34,399 nt of DNA from Myxococcota bacterium (GCA_018821305.1 JAHJMN010000096.1:1-34399), one strand, 5' to 3'. Counted from the first letter of the stretch, positions 13,764 to 22,687 are shown. A program made the numbers and translations. The notes: generated from the letters alone by a model not told the origin.

Positions 13764-16145
13764 TCAGGTTTTTGATTCTGGAGTTACTACTTTTATTTCC
13801 GGGGAGGATAGACTCACTGAGAGCTCTTCTGAGCACTCTCGAGTAATGCATTCATTCTCAAAATCAACGTGTTCTGATTGAATTGCAGCACTCTCCGCTT
13901 CCACGAGAGCAATATCGTCCGCTTCCGCACGGACGAAAATGACATCTTTTAATTCGGAAAAACGGGTGAAAGTTGCAGCGCCATACTTTTCCAGTTGGGA
14001 AGGATTGAATCCCATAATGACAAGATCTGCCTCGAGACTGTTTTCATAAATCAGTTGTTCATAGGTTTTTCCAGATGCCCAGGGTAGTACATTAATATTC
14101 TGAATTGAAATGGGTAATCGTCCACGATTTACAAGATCGTGAAGCAGTTTCTTCTGGGTTTCCCGCTCGGAATGAGGCATTACAGCGTATACAAAAATCT
14201 CACTGTTATCCCACTCAGGGTGGCCCATAATAATGTAGGCGAGTAAAATCATTAGATTCGCATTTGAAAGTTGACTCCTTGTCAGCCAGATGTGAATCGA
14301 AGTTTTGTAACCGCATCTGTATTCGCTTGAACGCTGGATACAAACATTGAAACGTGCACTGAGAGCAAGTTCCGTGGCCGCAAGAAGGTTTTTCATTGCT
14401 GGTTCGTCGGCAATTCTGTCCCGGGAAAATTCAAGTATCAGTCCGTTGTTTTCCATGCCCGCAACACCGGGAACCTGAATTATCTGTGCCACGGCGGTGA
14501 CAAAAGATGGCGAAATGATTGTTCCAGCGTAAACGCCGGAATGAGCAGCATCCGAGAGTTTGATGACTTTTTCCAGTTCCTTAACGCTTTGATCATAAAT
14601 TTCTCTGTTGAGTCGACCTTTAACATAATGGAAATACGTCCCGAAACCATATCTATGAGCAATCCATTTGAGTAAGTCAAATGCAGCAATTCTTGTGAAT
14701 GTATCGCCGCTTATTGCAATGAAGGAAGGCCGCCAATCGGTTCCGGAAATTCGCGAACGATTTTTCTGTAACCATACTTGAAGTCGTCTGATTGCCTGAT
14801 AAAGGGCGCCCTTAAATATAACTGCAATACCGCGTTCTTCCTTACTTGTTCTTCTCATGCTTATGTAAATGAGAACCATGACACCAATAGCTACGATGGC
14901 AGTGACAATTTCCATCATGAGCATGAGGATTGCGCAGCCCACGGCTCCAATGAGGCTTATCCACCATCGACTTCGGAAGGAAGGCCGATAGGAAGGGGAA
15001 GCGGCAAAATGCTCAAGTACACTGATGAGACAGATGGCACCGTAAGTAACCATGAAAAACTGCGAGACAATTCCCGCAACAAGGTTTACGTCCCCCAGGG
15101 CAATGATAACCATTGTTATTACTGCAGTAACATAGGTTGCGTTCCGGGGTTCGTTTTCATTTCCGACTCCGGCACTGAGCCAGTTGTTCATTTTTTCCGT
15201 GGGGAAAACCCTGTCACTGGTCAGGGCTTGAAGTGTTCGCGGGGCAATCAGTAACGAACCGATGGCGGAGGAAAGTGTAGCTGCTGCGAGGCCTATAGGA
15301 ATAATCGGTCCCCACAATGCAATTCGACTCATTACAAGTTCATCGGAATTAAGCGTAGCAGGATCCGAATTGGTTGCCAGTTTTAAAACGATAAGGAAAT
15401 AGACCAGGGCTCCCGTGAGGGTTGCAATCATGGTTCCGAGAGGAATACTGCGTCGTGGGTTTTTGAGATCCCCGCTGAGACCGACGCCTGCTGTCATTCC
15501 AGTAAATGCCGGAAAACAAACGGAAAAAACAAATGCCCAGCTTGCGCCGTTCGGGATACCTGATGAAGTATTTTTTAAATTGCTGAGGTTCCATGACCCA
15601 CCTGCAAAAAATAAAACTATTGAGATTGCCAGGATAACTACTACTCCATAGAGCATTAAAACCCCAAGGTTTGCGCCTTTTTTAAGAACAAGCCAGAGCA
15701 GTAATGCTCCCATGGGAAAGGAAAACATCTGAGGGATTGGGGTAAATCCTGCATATTTTTTTATTAACGGAAAAACTGGCTGAAAAGCCTGCGCAAAAGC
15801 AATGAGGTAGAAAGCTACGCTGATCGCCTGAGAAAGATAGAGTGCAATTCCAATTGAAGCGCCGATGTTGGTACCAAACGACCTTGAAATTATAAAATAT
15901 TCTCCTCCACCTTCTACTTTACGGTTTGTGGCAATTTCACTTATGGCTAAAGCAGTGGGAATTGTAATAGCGTGACCTACAATGATAATTAAAATAGCGC
16001 CCCAGATGCCTTGATTTCCCACGGCCCAGCCAAAACGCAGGAACATTATTGCTCCTAAAATGGTGCTTATAGCTGCGAGAAATACAGGCATGGTTCCAAA
16101 ACCATGCCCTTTACTTTCAATGGCCTGAGTTGTTGTATCCGACAT
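13764..16145 (-). CDS. Cation-chloride-cotransporter-like (SLC12/APC superfamily) permease
   Basis: A 793-residue inner-membrane transporter. Residues ~15-430 form the APC-fold core of about twelve helices. STILGAIMFLRFGWAVG at helix 1, GGGEYFIISRSFGTNIGASIGIALYLSQA and the PAFTGMTAGVGLSGDLKNPRRSIP loop in helix 6 are close to bacterial and eukaryotic Na-K-Cl/K-Cl cotransporters. Residues ~440-793 are a soluble domain like the SLC12 C-terminal (universal-stress-like) domain, with IWLTRSQLSNANLMILLAYII and WDNSEIFVYAVMP. It should move K+, Na+ and/or Cl- together, perhaps for osmotic balance, but amino-acid transport cannot be excluded from sequence. GGAGG lies eight bases before the ATG. It is transcribed away from the glycosyltransferase gene. 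Confidence 0.88.
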   Translation of the reverse strand: MSDTTTQAIESKGHGFGTMPVFLAAISTILGAIMFLRFGWAVGNQGIWGAILIIIVGHAITIPTALAISEIATNRKVEGGGEYFIISRSFGTNIGASIGIALYLSQAISVAFYLIAFAQAFQPVFPLIKKYAGFTPIPQMFSFPMGALLLWLVLKKGANLGVLMLYGVVVILAISIVLFFAGGSWNLSNLKNTSSGIPNGASWAFVFSVCFPAFTGMTAGVGLSGDLKNPRRSIPLGTMIATLTGALVYFLIVLKLATNSDPATLNSDELVMSRIALWGPIIPIGLAAATLSSAIGSLLIAPRTLQALTSDRVFPTEKMNNWLSAGVGNENEPRNATYVTAVITMVIIALGDVNLVAGIVSQFFMVTYGAICLISVLEHFAASPSYRPSFRSRWWISLIGAVGCAILMLMMEIVTAIVAIGVMVLIYISMRRTSKEERGIAVIFKGALYQAIRRLQVWLQKNRSRISGTDWRPSFIAISGDTFTRIAAFDLLKWIAHRYGFGTYFHYVKGRLNREIYDQSVKELEKVIKLSDAAHSGVYAGTIISPSFVTAVAQIIQVPGVAGMENNGLILEFSRDRIADEPAMKNLLAATELALSARFNVCIQRSSEYRCGYKTSIHIWLTRSQLSNANLMILLAYIIMGHPEWDNSEIFVYAVMPHSERETQKKLLHDLVNRGRLPISIQNINVLPWASGKTYEQLIYENSLEADLVIMGFNPSQLEKYGAATFTRFSELKDVIFVRAEADDIALVEAESAAIQSEHVDFENECITRECSEELSVSLSSPEIKVVTPESKT

Positions 16146-16406
16146 ATATCCTCCAGAAAAACCGTTTCAGGGTTAAATTTAAAATTTAAAATCCATAACG
16201 GTCCGGTGGCTGTATTTTCAATATTTTACAGTTTTAATCAATTTAATTTTACTGGACAAAGTTTATAAAGATATTCTGAGAGAAATGAAATCCTTGAAGT
16301 CAAAGACGAAACTTTATACATTCAGATGTGTCTGAAAACATGGGATCTGAAAAGGTCTCGATTATAGTTGTTCGAAAGACCTTGCGTTCAGGGAAGGTAG
16401 AAATAA
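16146..16406. other. Divergent intergenic region with two inverted repeats
   Basis: The gap between the divergent transporter and glycosyltransferase genes must hold both promoters, though I see no convincing -35/-10 pair. TTCAGA-TGTG-TCTGAA (16321-16336) is a perfect operator-like palindrome. AAGGTCT (16352-16358) and AGACCTT (16377-16383) form a second, longer hairpin that ends 23 bases before the glycosyltransferase ATG. Either could regulate that gene. Confidence 0.4.
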
Positions 16407-17567
16407 ATGAGAATAGTACATTCAATCACAAGACTTGAAGGTGGACCCGGTGTTACGACGCCTGTGCTTGCGGCGGCGATGGAGGCAAAGGGACATGAGG
16501 TAAGTGTTCTGTACGGAAGCGCGGATGTCTATGATGCTTCCGGACTTTCTGAAAAAGAAATCAAACTTTCCGTTCCATGGTTTTTCGTTCCAGAAATGAA
16601 GCGGAACATTTCTCCTCGTCAGGATCTCGCAGCACTTTTAAAAATATTGAAATATTTCGAAGTTTTCAAACCCGATGTCGTTCATACTCACGAATCAAAA
16701 GATGGTACTCTGGGGAGAATTGCTGCGATTTTATGTCGGGTGCCGGTTATTATGAGGAGTTACCACGGTCTCATATATTATAATGATTACTTTGGGAAGA
16801 AAACATCTATTGTTAAACCAATAATTACAAACATCGAGCGTTTTCTGAATCGGTCCACAGATTGTATCATATCCCTTTCTGACGCATTAACTGATGAAAT
16901 TGTGGATGATTTTAGATTGTCCGAAAGAGACCGGGTTGCGGTGGTTCCCAATTATTACGACCTCGAACCATTTTACACCCTTTCAAAAACGGATTACTTG
17001 AATCGTATTTTAAATATTGAGCCGGGCAAAATTATTATTACCTGCATCGCAAATCTCCAGCCTCCCAAGCAACATAGTATGATAATTGAAGCATTCTCAA
17101 AACTTGTGCTGGACTATCCTGAGGCTCAATTGGTTTTAGTTGGAGAAGGTCCTCTCCGGAAAGATATCGAAAAACAGATTGAAACATATGGCCTTGGTTT
17201 GGTTGTTCATTTAATGGGATTTCGCACGGATATTCCGGCGATTCTCTCGTCAACGGAACTTTTTGTTATGGGAAGCAAATCCGAGGGGACACCCGGTGCC
17301 ATGATTCAAGCTCTTGCAGCGGGCTGTAGAGTAGTTGGAACCGCCGTTGGAGGGATTCCTGAGCTATTAGAACATGGTGAAGCCGGGACCCTTTGTTCAA
17401 GCCGGAGTGCCGATGAGCTTTACAAAGCTATGAAAGATGAACTTTCTCTAAACCGAGACCATGAAGCGATCCGCGAGCGGTGTGTGAGCAAATATGACGT
17501 TCATCATGTAAGTAATACTCTTCTCGAGATATATGAATCAATTCTCCGGAAGAAAAAAGGCATGTAA
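16407..17567 (+). CDS. GT-B glycosyltransferase (family GT4-like)
   Basis: A 386-residue cytoplasmic or membrane-associated enzyme. The N-terminal Rossmann half has the GGPGVTTPVLAAAM acceptor loop, PDVVHTHESKDG and the typical GT4 VIMRSYHG strand. The C-terminal half has ITCIANLQPPKQH, LVLVGEGPLRKDIE, VHLMGFRTDIPAIL and the nucleotide-sugar binding motif with SKSEGTPGAMIQALAAGC and VGGIPELL, where the paired Glu residues (EGTPGAMIQA, GGIPE) are as in GT4 retaining transferases. It would add a hexose to a lipid-linked or surface polysaccharide from an NDP-sugar. GGAAGG precedes the ATG. Four bases after its stop comes a nucleotidyltransferase-like gene, so the two probably work on the same product; which one is unknown. 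Confidence 0.9.
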   Translation: MRIVHSITRLEGGPGVTTPVLAAAMEAKGHEVSVLYGSADVYDASGLSEKEIKLSVPWFFVPEMKRNISPRQDLAALLKILKYFEVFKPDVVHTHESKDGTLGRIAAILCRVPVIMRSYHGLIYYNDYFGKKTSIVKPIITNIERFLNRSTDCIISLSDALTDEIVDDFRLSERDRVAVVPNYYDLEPFYTLSKTDYLNRILNIEPGKIIITCIANLQPPKQHSMIIEAFSKLVLDYPEAQLVLVGEGPLRKDIEKQIETYGLGLVVHLMGFRTDIPAILSSTELFVMGSKSEGTPGAMIQALAAGCRVVGTAVGGIPELLEHGEAGTLCSSRSADELYKAMKDELSLNRDHEAIRERCVSKYDVHHVSNTLLEIYESILRKKKGM

Positions 17568-17571
17568 TATC

Positions 17572-18495
17572 ATGAAATACCCCTGTCTTAAACAAGGGAT
17601 TAAACCTTCTGAGCGGCTGTTGCCATGGCTTGGGGAAATTGGGAAAGTCCAGACATCGACGAAGGTTGCCACTTCCTGGAAATTGAGATTTCTTGATATT
17701 TTACCGGATTTAAAAAAAGCAGTTGCCGCCCTGAACTCCACCGATATCCCATGGATTATGCTTAAGGGCCCGGTTTTAGCACAAAAGGCATATGGAAGTG
17801 TTTTCCTTCGTTCCTTTTCGGATATTGACATATATGTCAAACCTCAGGATTTCGGTAAGGTCCTTGAAGTTCTGATTTCCATCGGTGGGCACCATCGAAA
17901 AGGCAGCGAACCTGAACTTCATGAAATTGCACAATTTGATTCGGGATTACACATAGAAGTTCATCGACGATTATCCAGGGAAGGGTGGTACGACGAGTCC
18001 CTTTATTCCCGGATGTTTGAAAACATATTTATGGTTGACGTGGGAGATCTTCACATTCCTACGGCTGCGGATGAACTGCATGCCATCTACATGGCACTTC
18101 ATGCCTTTAACCACAGTTTTCTTCTGGAAAATCATTGGGCCGTGGATCTGGCTATGTTTATAATTGTGAGCAACATTGACGTTTCCATGTTACTGGAAAC
18201 CTCAAGAGCCTGTGGAATCCATAAAATCATGTATACGTCTTTGGCCCTGGCTTCAGAAATTCTGGATAATTTTGAATTATCAGTTAAGTCCCCTGAGCTT
18301 TCAATTGCTTTAAATATATTCCTTGTCCGGAAAATCGCCGGGGCAGATGCTACTGCACAGAAGTATTTATCATGGACAATACGGGCTGTGGGGGCCCCAA
18401 ATGCACGGGCTACGGTATCCTGGATGAGTGTCAAAATGTACAGGAAGCTATGTCAGAAGTGTCAGTTTTTGAACACATTATCGTTTAAAAACTGA
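17572..18495 (+). CDS. LKG-type nucleotidyltransferase family protein (NTP_transf_5-like)
   Basis: A 307-residue protein. I use the ATG at 17572, after AAAAAAGG and four bases beyond the glycosyltransferase stop; an earlier in-frame ATG at 17533 would overlap that gene by 35 bases. The central IPWIMLKGPVLAQKAYGS, LRSFSDIDIYV and later GLHIEVHRRLS match the uncharacterised nucleotidyltransferase family often found in capsule, exopolysaccharide and peptide-modification loci. The two Asp in SDIDIYV are the metal ligands of polymerase-beta-type transferases. ELHAIYMALHAFNHSF and HWAVDLAMFI form the usual helical C-terminal part. Its real reaction is unknown; the family has no firmly established substrate that I can cite. 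A 12-bp stem-loop overlaps its stop codon. Confidence 0.8.
   Translation: MKYPCLKQGIKPSERLLPWLGEIGKVQTSTKVATSWKLRFLDILPDLKKAVAALNSTDIPWIMLKGPVLAQKAYGSVFLRSFSDIDIYVKPQDFGKVLEVLISIGGHHRKGSEPELHEIAQFDSGLHIEVHRRLSREGWYDESLYSRMFENIFMVDVGDLHIPTAADELHAIYMALHAFNHSFLLENHWAVDLAMFIIVSNIDVSMLLETSRACGIHKIMYTSLALASEILDNFELSVKSPELSIALNIFLVRKIAGADATAQKYLSWTIRAVGAPNARATVSWMSVKMYRKLCQKCQFLNTLSFKN
18463..18494 (+). other. 12-bp stem-loop overlapping the stop of the nucleotidyltransferase gene
   Basis: CAGTTTTTGAAC (18463-18474) and GTTTAAAAACTG (18483-18494) pair over 12 positions with one G-T wobble and an eight-base loop. The stem contains the last codons and two bases of the TGA. No T-run follows, so it is more likely an mRNA 3' stabiliser or chance than a terminator. 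Confidence 0.45.
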
Positions 18496-18698
18496 TGAAG
18501 ATGGCCAGAAACAAACCTGCGATTTTTTTCACAAATCTTGAACCGGCAATTTTAAAAAAAAAATCCCTTTTTTTTCACAATCCTCTATTTTTTTCTTAAC
18601 CAAAATCTAATTTTCAGGTATTTGGGATCGGTTTTTGCGAACCAGTTGGCGCGAATTGCGGGGTATATTTTCTTGTACCCCTCCAAGGGAGAAATAAA

Positions 18699-19919
18699 AT
18701 GCAGAGACTTCACGACGATTCATCAAGAATGCTTGGATATATTGAAGGGCTTTTAAGCTATAAGAACACTCAAAATTTTGTTCTTCTTAACCCCGGGCCC
18801 GTTATGACAACTCCTAAAGTCAAGGCTGCCCTGATTCATCATGACATGTGTCATCGGGATGAGGATTTCAGTGATCTTGTACGCAATCTGCGTATTAAAC
18901 TTAAAAAAGTCTTTAAAGGTAACGAAAATCATGAAGTAGTTATCATTACCGGTTCCGGTACAAGCGGCATCGAAGCGACAATAGCTTCCACGGTTCCCCG
19001 TGATAAAAAAGTTCTTGTTATTGTAAACGGTGCCTTTGGTGAGCGTTATGTAGAAGTTGCAAACGTTCATGACATGGACATTGTTGAGCTTAATTTCGGG
19101 TGGAAAAACACTGTGGATGTTCAGGCTGTGGAAGACGCTATCGCAGCGGATCCTGAAATTGCCTGTGTAATGATGGCCCATCACGAAACTTCCACAGGCA
19201 TTTTGAATCCGATACACGAAATCGGTGAGATTTGCCATCGCTACAATAGAATTTTTATGGTTGACGCAGTTTCTTCCCTTGGAGCTGAAGAACTTGACGT
19301 TGTGGAAGATCATATCGATGTCTGCCTTTCCAGTGCCAACAAAGCAATTCATGCCATCGCTGGTGTTGCATTTGTTTGTATTTCAAACCGCGCATGGGAA
19401 GTAATTAACAACAACAAACCGCGTCTGTACTATCTGGATCTTCGCAGATACAGAAAATATGCTGTTTCTATTGAACAGACTCCCTTTACCCCTGCGGTTT
19501 CCAACTTCTTTGCACTTGATGCTGCCGTGGATGAACTTCTTGAAACTACCGTTGAAGGTCGATGGGCAATCTACAGAGAAAGAAATGAATACATACGTGA
19601 GAATTTCCGTGGCATGGGTCTTTCTTTCCTCACTCAAACAGGCAGTGAAAGCCATGGCGTAACGGTTATTGAAGTTCCAGAGTATATTAAATTTTCCCAC
19701 CTCTATAATACAATGAAATCTTTTGGTTTTATTATTTATGGATGCAAAGACGAACTTGAAGACAAGTATTTCCAGATTTCAAATATGGGAGATCTGCCCA
19801 GGGAAACTATCGACACATTCCTTAATACTCTCCGTTTTGTCCTTCTCAAGTCAAAATCCGAATATACCGGTTCTGTGGAAGAATTTTCCTCCGCAATCAT
19901 CTCCGCCGTCGAAAAATAA
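18699..19919 (+). CDS. Class V aminotransferase resembling 2-aminoethylphosphonate transaminase
   Basis: A 406-residue PLP enzyme. LLNPGPVMTTPKVKAAL followed by CHRDEDFSDLV is the start seen in PhnW-type and alanine-glyoxylate class V aminotransferases, and the CHRD/EF form is closest to PhnW. TGSGTSGIEATIAS binds the cofactor phosphate. MVDAVSS holds Asp189, and SSANKAIHAIAG holds Lys215, the Schiff-base lysine. PhnW converts 2-aminoethylphosphonate and pyruvate to phosphonoacetaldehyde and alanine, and homologues run the reverse for phosphonolipid or phosphonoglycan synthesis. No phosphonatase or PEP mutase gene is in the window, so substrate and direction are uncertain. An N-terminal extension of about 25 residues is present. 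AAGGGAG precedes the ATG, and a GGGGTA/TACCCC hairpin sits just before it. Confidence 0.82.
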   Translation: MQRLHDDSSRMLGYIEGLLSYKNTQNFVLLNPGPVMTTPKVKAALIHHDMCHRDEDFSDLVRNLRIKLKKVFKGNENHEVVIITGSGTSGIEATIASTVPRDKKVLVIVNGAFGERYVEVANVHDMDIVELNFGWKNTVDVQAVEDAIAADPEIACVMMAHHETSTGILNPIHEIGEICHRYNRIFMVDAVSSLGAEELDVVEDHIDVCLSSANKAIHAIAGVAFVCISNRAWEVINNNKPRLYYLDLRRYRKYAVSIEQTPFTPAVSNFFALDAAVDELLETTVEGRWAIYRERNEYIRENFRGMGLSFLTQTGSESHGVTVIEVPEYIKFSHLYNTMKSFGFIIYGCKDELEDKYFQISNMGDLPRETIDTFLNTLRFVLLKSKSEYTGSVEEFSSAIISAVEK

Positions 19920-19978
19920 TCATTCCTCCTCCTTGAAATTTTCTGAAACTGCATCTAAAGTTAGCAGTCAGGTTCTGT

Positions 19979-20026
19979 AGTGAAATACCTGATTTCAAAT
20001 TTTTCATCGATTTTCGCTCAGGACAC
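19979..20026 (-). repeat. TGTCCTGA element (family 2), reverse copy
   Basis: Read on the minus strand it has TGTCCTGAGCGAAAATCG, AAAAATTTGAAATCAGG and TATTTCACTACAG. It aligns well with the copies at 22825 and 34347 through the TCCTGAGC(N)AAAAT block and the AAAAATTTG..TATTTCA block, but its right end has lost the GGAC. It lies 20 bases before the start of the next gene. Confidence 0.6.
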
Positions 20027-20046
20027 GGAAATATTAAAGAGTTCCA

Positions 20047-20586
20047 ATGGATCATTCACTGATTAAAAAGTTTGTGTTGCTGCTGGTTATTGCTGTCACG
20101 GTATGTTTTTCAACGGACTCGGGTGCCTACAGACTTGAATGGTATCTAAGTCGAAAACTCGGAATTCGTTTCCCCATTCCTCCTACCTGGCTGAAAACTG
20201 CAAATAATAAATATTCAAGCGTCAAATTACTTCTGAAGGATTTATCCGGGGCAGTTATATCTTTTGCTACTGATGAAAAGGGGCCACAGTTTGATTATTC
20301 AAAGTGGCAAAACGCCATTGAAAAGAATCTTGGCAAAAAGAAATTCAAGAAGATCAGCAGTTCAGATGTATCTCTTCCCGGGGATCGAAAAGTTAAAATG
20401 ACTAACTGGAAGAACAAATCCCGGCTTCTCACTACGGTGGATTTCGTTCATGGGAAGTACGCTTTCATTTTTGTTTTTACCTGCGATCCCAATGAGAAAA
20501 GGGGTAAAACCGGCCGGGAAAAGGACATGTGCAGTAAAAGTGAAAAGGATTTCATTACTTTACTCTCCAGGATTTCCCTCTTTTAG
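20047..20586 (+). CDS. Small secreted protein of unknown function
   Basis: A 179-residue protein. A hydrophobic signal (about residues 8-25, LLLVIAVTVCFS) is followed by a small domain. The ordering RFPIPPTWLK, a strand-rich region and a C-terminal FIFVFTCDP plus ISLF resembles the DcrB/PsbP-like fold, in which a short peptide of the form F-x-I-P-x-x-W begins the domain. That likeness is weak. Two Cys in the mature part may form a disulfide. The protein ends in many Lys-rich turns. It stands alone on the plus strand, converging on the radical SAM gene with a 14-base gap, and its promoter probably lies in or beside the family-2 repeat just upstream. I cannot assign a role. Confidence 0.75.
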   Translation: MDHSLIKKFVLLLVIAVTVCFSTDSGAYRLEWYLSRKLGIRFPIPPTWLKTANNKYSSVKLLLKDLSGAVISFATDEKGPQFDYSKWQNAIEKNLGKKKFKKISSSDVSLPGDRKVKMTNWKNKSRLLTTVDFVHGKYAFIFVFTCDPNEKRGKTGREKDMCSKSEKDFITLLSRISLF

Positions 20587-20600
20587 AAATGCTTCCAGCC

Positions 20601-21641
20601 TTATAAATCCAAATCGCGGATGAGATTGAGAGACTGAATCTTCCTTATGCAGTAGTCATTTGAGTAAATGGAACCAGTTGTAGTCCATGCCATGGCACTG
20701 CAACCGGCTTTACACGCGGAAGATACAGGGCAGGTACGGCAGAAACCTTCAAGGTGAAGGTGTTTTTCCCGGAATTGACGAAAAGTTTCATCGCACGTCC
20801 AGGCTGTTGAAAGGGCTATTTCATTAAGGTTAGCAACAACAAAATTACTGCCCATGGAAAGGCAGGGTAGCAAATCCCCGTTTGCTCTTATTCCGATTAA
20901 CTGTTTACCTCCCTGGCAGCCTTTCCAGTCCGAATGCAGAGCCTGAAGATCGCAATCAAGGGGAAAATACCCGAAATCATCCATTGTTCCGAGCTTAAGA
21001 TCAGGATCATTTTTAATCAGATACGAAAGTTTGTTATAGACCTCTTCGTACATAGCCACTGTGAATGCCAGATCGTCCGTGTGTCGTTCCCCACCGGCGG
21101 ACGCAATCTGGACCTGCCACGTCATATCAGTGTTTCTCATAAGGTCTGCAAAATCATCAATCCGGTGGTAATTAACACTTGTGAGCGTTGTTATTACATT
21201 GACGTATTCCAGACCCTCATTTTTAAACCGGTTGGCCAGATTCCAAGCATAATCAAAACCGTCTACCCCCCGGGTTTCCTTGTAAGAATCGCGATCCGGT
21301 CCGTCAATGCTTATTCCCATAACCGACACATTCAAATCCATGAGTTTCTTGAATGTGACGTCGTCGACTAAAAGCCCGTTCGTTATAACTACCAGATCCA
21401 TCCCCGATGCTTTTATTCGCTGGGCAACTATTTCCCAGTCATCGAAAAGAAAAATTTCTCCTCCGATAAGGGTAACTTCTTTTCCACCCAGTGAGGCCAT
21501 TTCATCTATTATTTCAAGCCATCTGGCCGTTGGCATCTCATTTTCCCGGGGAATACCGGAAGCGCTGGCGCAAAAAGGGCAGCGCAGATTACAGCGGTTT
21601 GTCAGTTCAAATACAGCATAGCCAAGGGGTTTTTCGTACAT
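20601..21641 (-). CDS. Radical SAM enzyme with SPASM domain
   Basis: A 346-residue enzyme. TNRCNLRCPFC supplies the CxxxCxxC cluster (Cys17, 21, 24) that cleaves S-adenosylmethionine. GGEIFLFDDWE takes the place of the usual GGEP motif, ITNGLLVDD and SIDGPDRDSYKETRG are typical radical SAM strands. The C-terminal SPASM region has Cys242, Cys260 (in GDLLPC), Cys301, 304, 310, 314 and 331, enough for one or two auxiliary [4Fe-4S] clusters. SPASM enzymes modify peptides, proteins or carbohydrate substrates. No precursor-peptide-like short ORF is seen within a few hundred bases, so a RiPP role is open. It starts 39 bases after the TonB-family gene stop with no clear ribosome-binding site, so it may be translated by coupling or from a weak site. 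Confidence 0.9.
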   Translation of the reverse strand: MYEKPLGYAVFELTNRCNLRCPFCASASGIPRENEMPTARWLEIIDEMASLGGKEVTLIGGEIFLFDDWEIVAQRIKASGMDLVVITNGLLVDDVTFKKLMDLNVSVMGISIDGPDRDSYKETRGVDGFDYAWNLANRFKNEGLEYVNVITTLTSVNYHRIDDFADLMRNTDMTWQVQIASAGGERHTDDLAFTVAMYEEVYNKLSYLIKNDPDLKLGTMDDFGYFPLDCDLQALHSDWKGCQGGKQLIGIRANGDLLPCLSMGSNFVVANLNEIALSTAWTCDETFRQFREKHLHLEGFCRTCPVSSACKAGCSAMAWTTTGSIYSNDYCIRKIQSLNLIRDLDL

Positions 21642-21680
21642 TGGGATGTAGCTTCAGTTGATGTCAGGAAAAAGCCCGCA

Positions 21681-22658
21681 TCAGAATTTAAAAAGTTTAA
21701 AATCGATTTTAGAAGTAACTTCAACATAAAAACCGAAACTGAAAGTAATATTGCCCGTAGTGGGGTTTACAATCTCTGCAGGTGGATTAAGAAACGGTGC
21801 CGCAGCTTTGAACGCCCGGATAGCTTCCTGATCTAGAAAAGTCAGACCGCTTCTACGAATAATAATTGTCTTAACCAGTCTGCCTTTGGAATCCAGAGTT
21901 ATCCTCAGAATAGTGAACCAGTTTTTAAATCCGTAAATGGTGCCGTCACTGTCGTGCCTGGAGTAAACTGTTTTAGGATCCCAAACCTGAGCCACGGCTT
22001 CTCTTACCCGCAAAAAGAAACTGGACCCAATCCATTTTTTAGCTTTAAGCACTGTTGTATCACCGGATTTGACGTTCGGTTGGTGTTCTTTTGTGTCGAT
22101 TCCGAGAATCTGTTTTGCTTCAGTTTCCGTGGGGAAGAGTTTTATTTCACGTGGTTTGTCATGGGTTTTCTTCGGTGGCGATGCAGGATTATCAATATCT
22201 TTCTCTTTTTTTTCTGAAGCATCCTTAACAGCGGGAGCCACAATGGGTTTAGCTATGACGGTTTCCGCTGGTTTTACAGTTTTACGAAGGGCTTTTGGCC
22301 GGGGAGGTGCTTTCGGAAGGGGAGTTGGTGGCTCATCTTCAGGCATAACAACAACTTCCGGCGGCGGTGCAGCTGCTTTAGTAGTTCGGTCGATAGTCTC
22401 GTTTGATGAATTGGAATTTTCAGTGGAAACCTTTTCCGTGTCTGCGGGAGCCTTGTCATTTTTGGCCTCGGACTTAAAAAGTTGCACAATGGTCAGTTTT
22501 TTCTTATTACTGTCATCAGGTGGTGGTTTCGTGTCTTTTGATATGTAAACGAACCAACCAAGGAGGGCATGGGCTAGAATAGAAACAAAGAACATAAGCC
22601 AGATTATGGATGATTTCTTTTTCCTTTCTGTCTTATATCTGTGTTTTTCTCTTGGCAT
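21681..22658 (-). CDS. TonB-family protein (single-helix anchor, Pro-rich linker, TonB C-terminal domain)
   Basis: A 325-residue inner-membrane protein. A basic N-terminus leads to one helix (IIWLMFFVSILAHALLGWFVY), where the conserved SxxxH pattern (S26 to H30 region) suggests contact with ExbB/ExbD-like partners. A long Lys/Pro/Glu-rich linker (about 45-200) spans the periplasm. The end, ~215-325, is a TonB C-terminal domain with RITLDSKGRLVKTIIIRRSG, LDQEAIRAFKAAAPFLNPP and a final aromatic strand. It would transmit ion-gradient energy or mechanical force to the outer membrane. No ExbB, ExbD or receptor gene is in the window. It precedes the radical SAM gene on the same strand. The tail after the domain (FYVEVTSKIDFKLFKF) is typical of this subfamily. 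Confidence 0.85.
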   Translation of the reverse strand: MPREKHRYKTERKKKSSIIWLMFFVSILAHALLGWFVYISKDTKPPPDDSNKKKLTIVQLFKSEAKNDKAPADTEKVSTENSNSSNETIDRTTKAAAPPPEVVVMPEDEPPTPLPKAPPRPKALRKTVKPAETVIAKPIVAPAVKDASEKKEKDIDNPASPPKKTHDKPREIKLFPTETEAKQILGIDTKEHQPNVKSGDTTVLKAKKWIGSSFFLRVREAVAQVWDPKTVYSRHDSDGTIYGFKNWFTILRITLDSKGRLVKTIIIRRSGLTFLDQEAIRAFKAAAPFLNPPAEIVNPTTGNITFSFGFYVEVTSKIDFKLFKF

Positions 22659-22687
22659 TTTCTACCTGATATAACCCTGATTGAAGT

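Noticed and set aside
20047-20586. Precursor peptide for the adjacent SPASM enzyme
   Set aside because: It is 179 residues, has a Sec-type signal, is on the opposite strand and shows no leader/core organisation.
22069-22548. 159-codon plus-strand frame opposite the TonB-family gene
   Set aside because: It is a shadow of the Lys/Pro/Glu-rich linker; composition is Ser/Gly/Phe-biased and the true gene on the minus strand has a membrane anchor and TonB domain.
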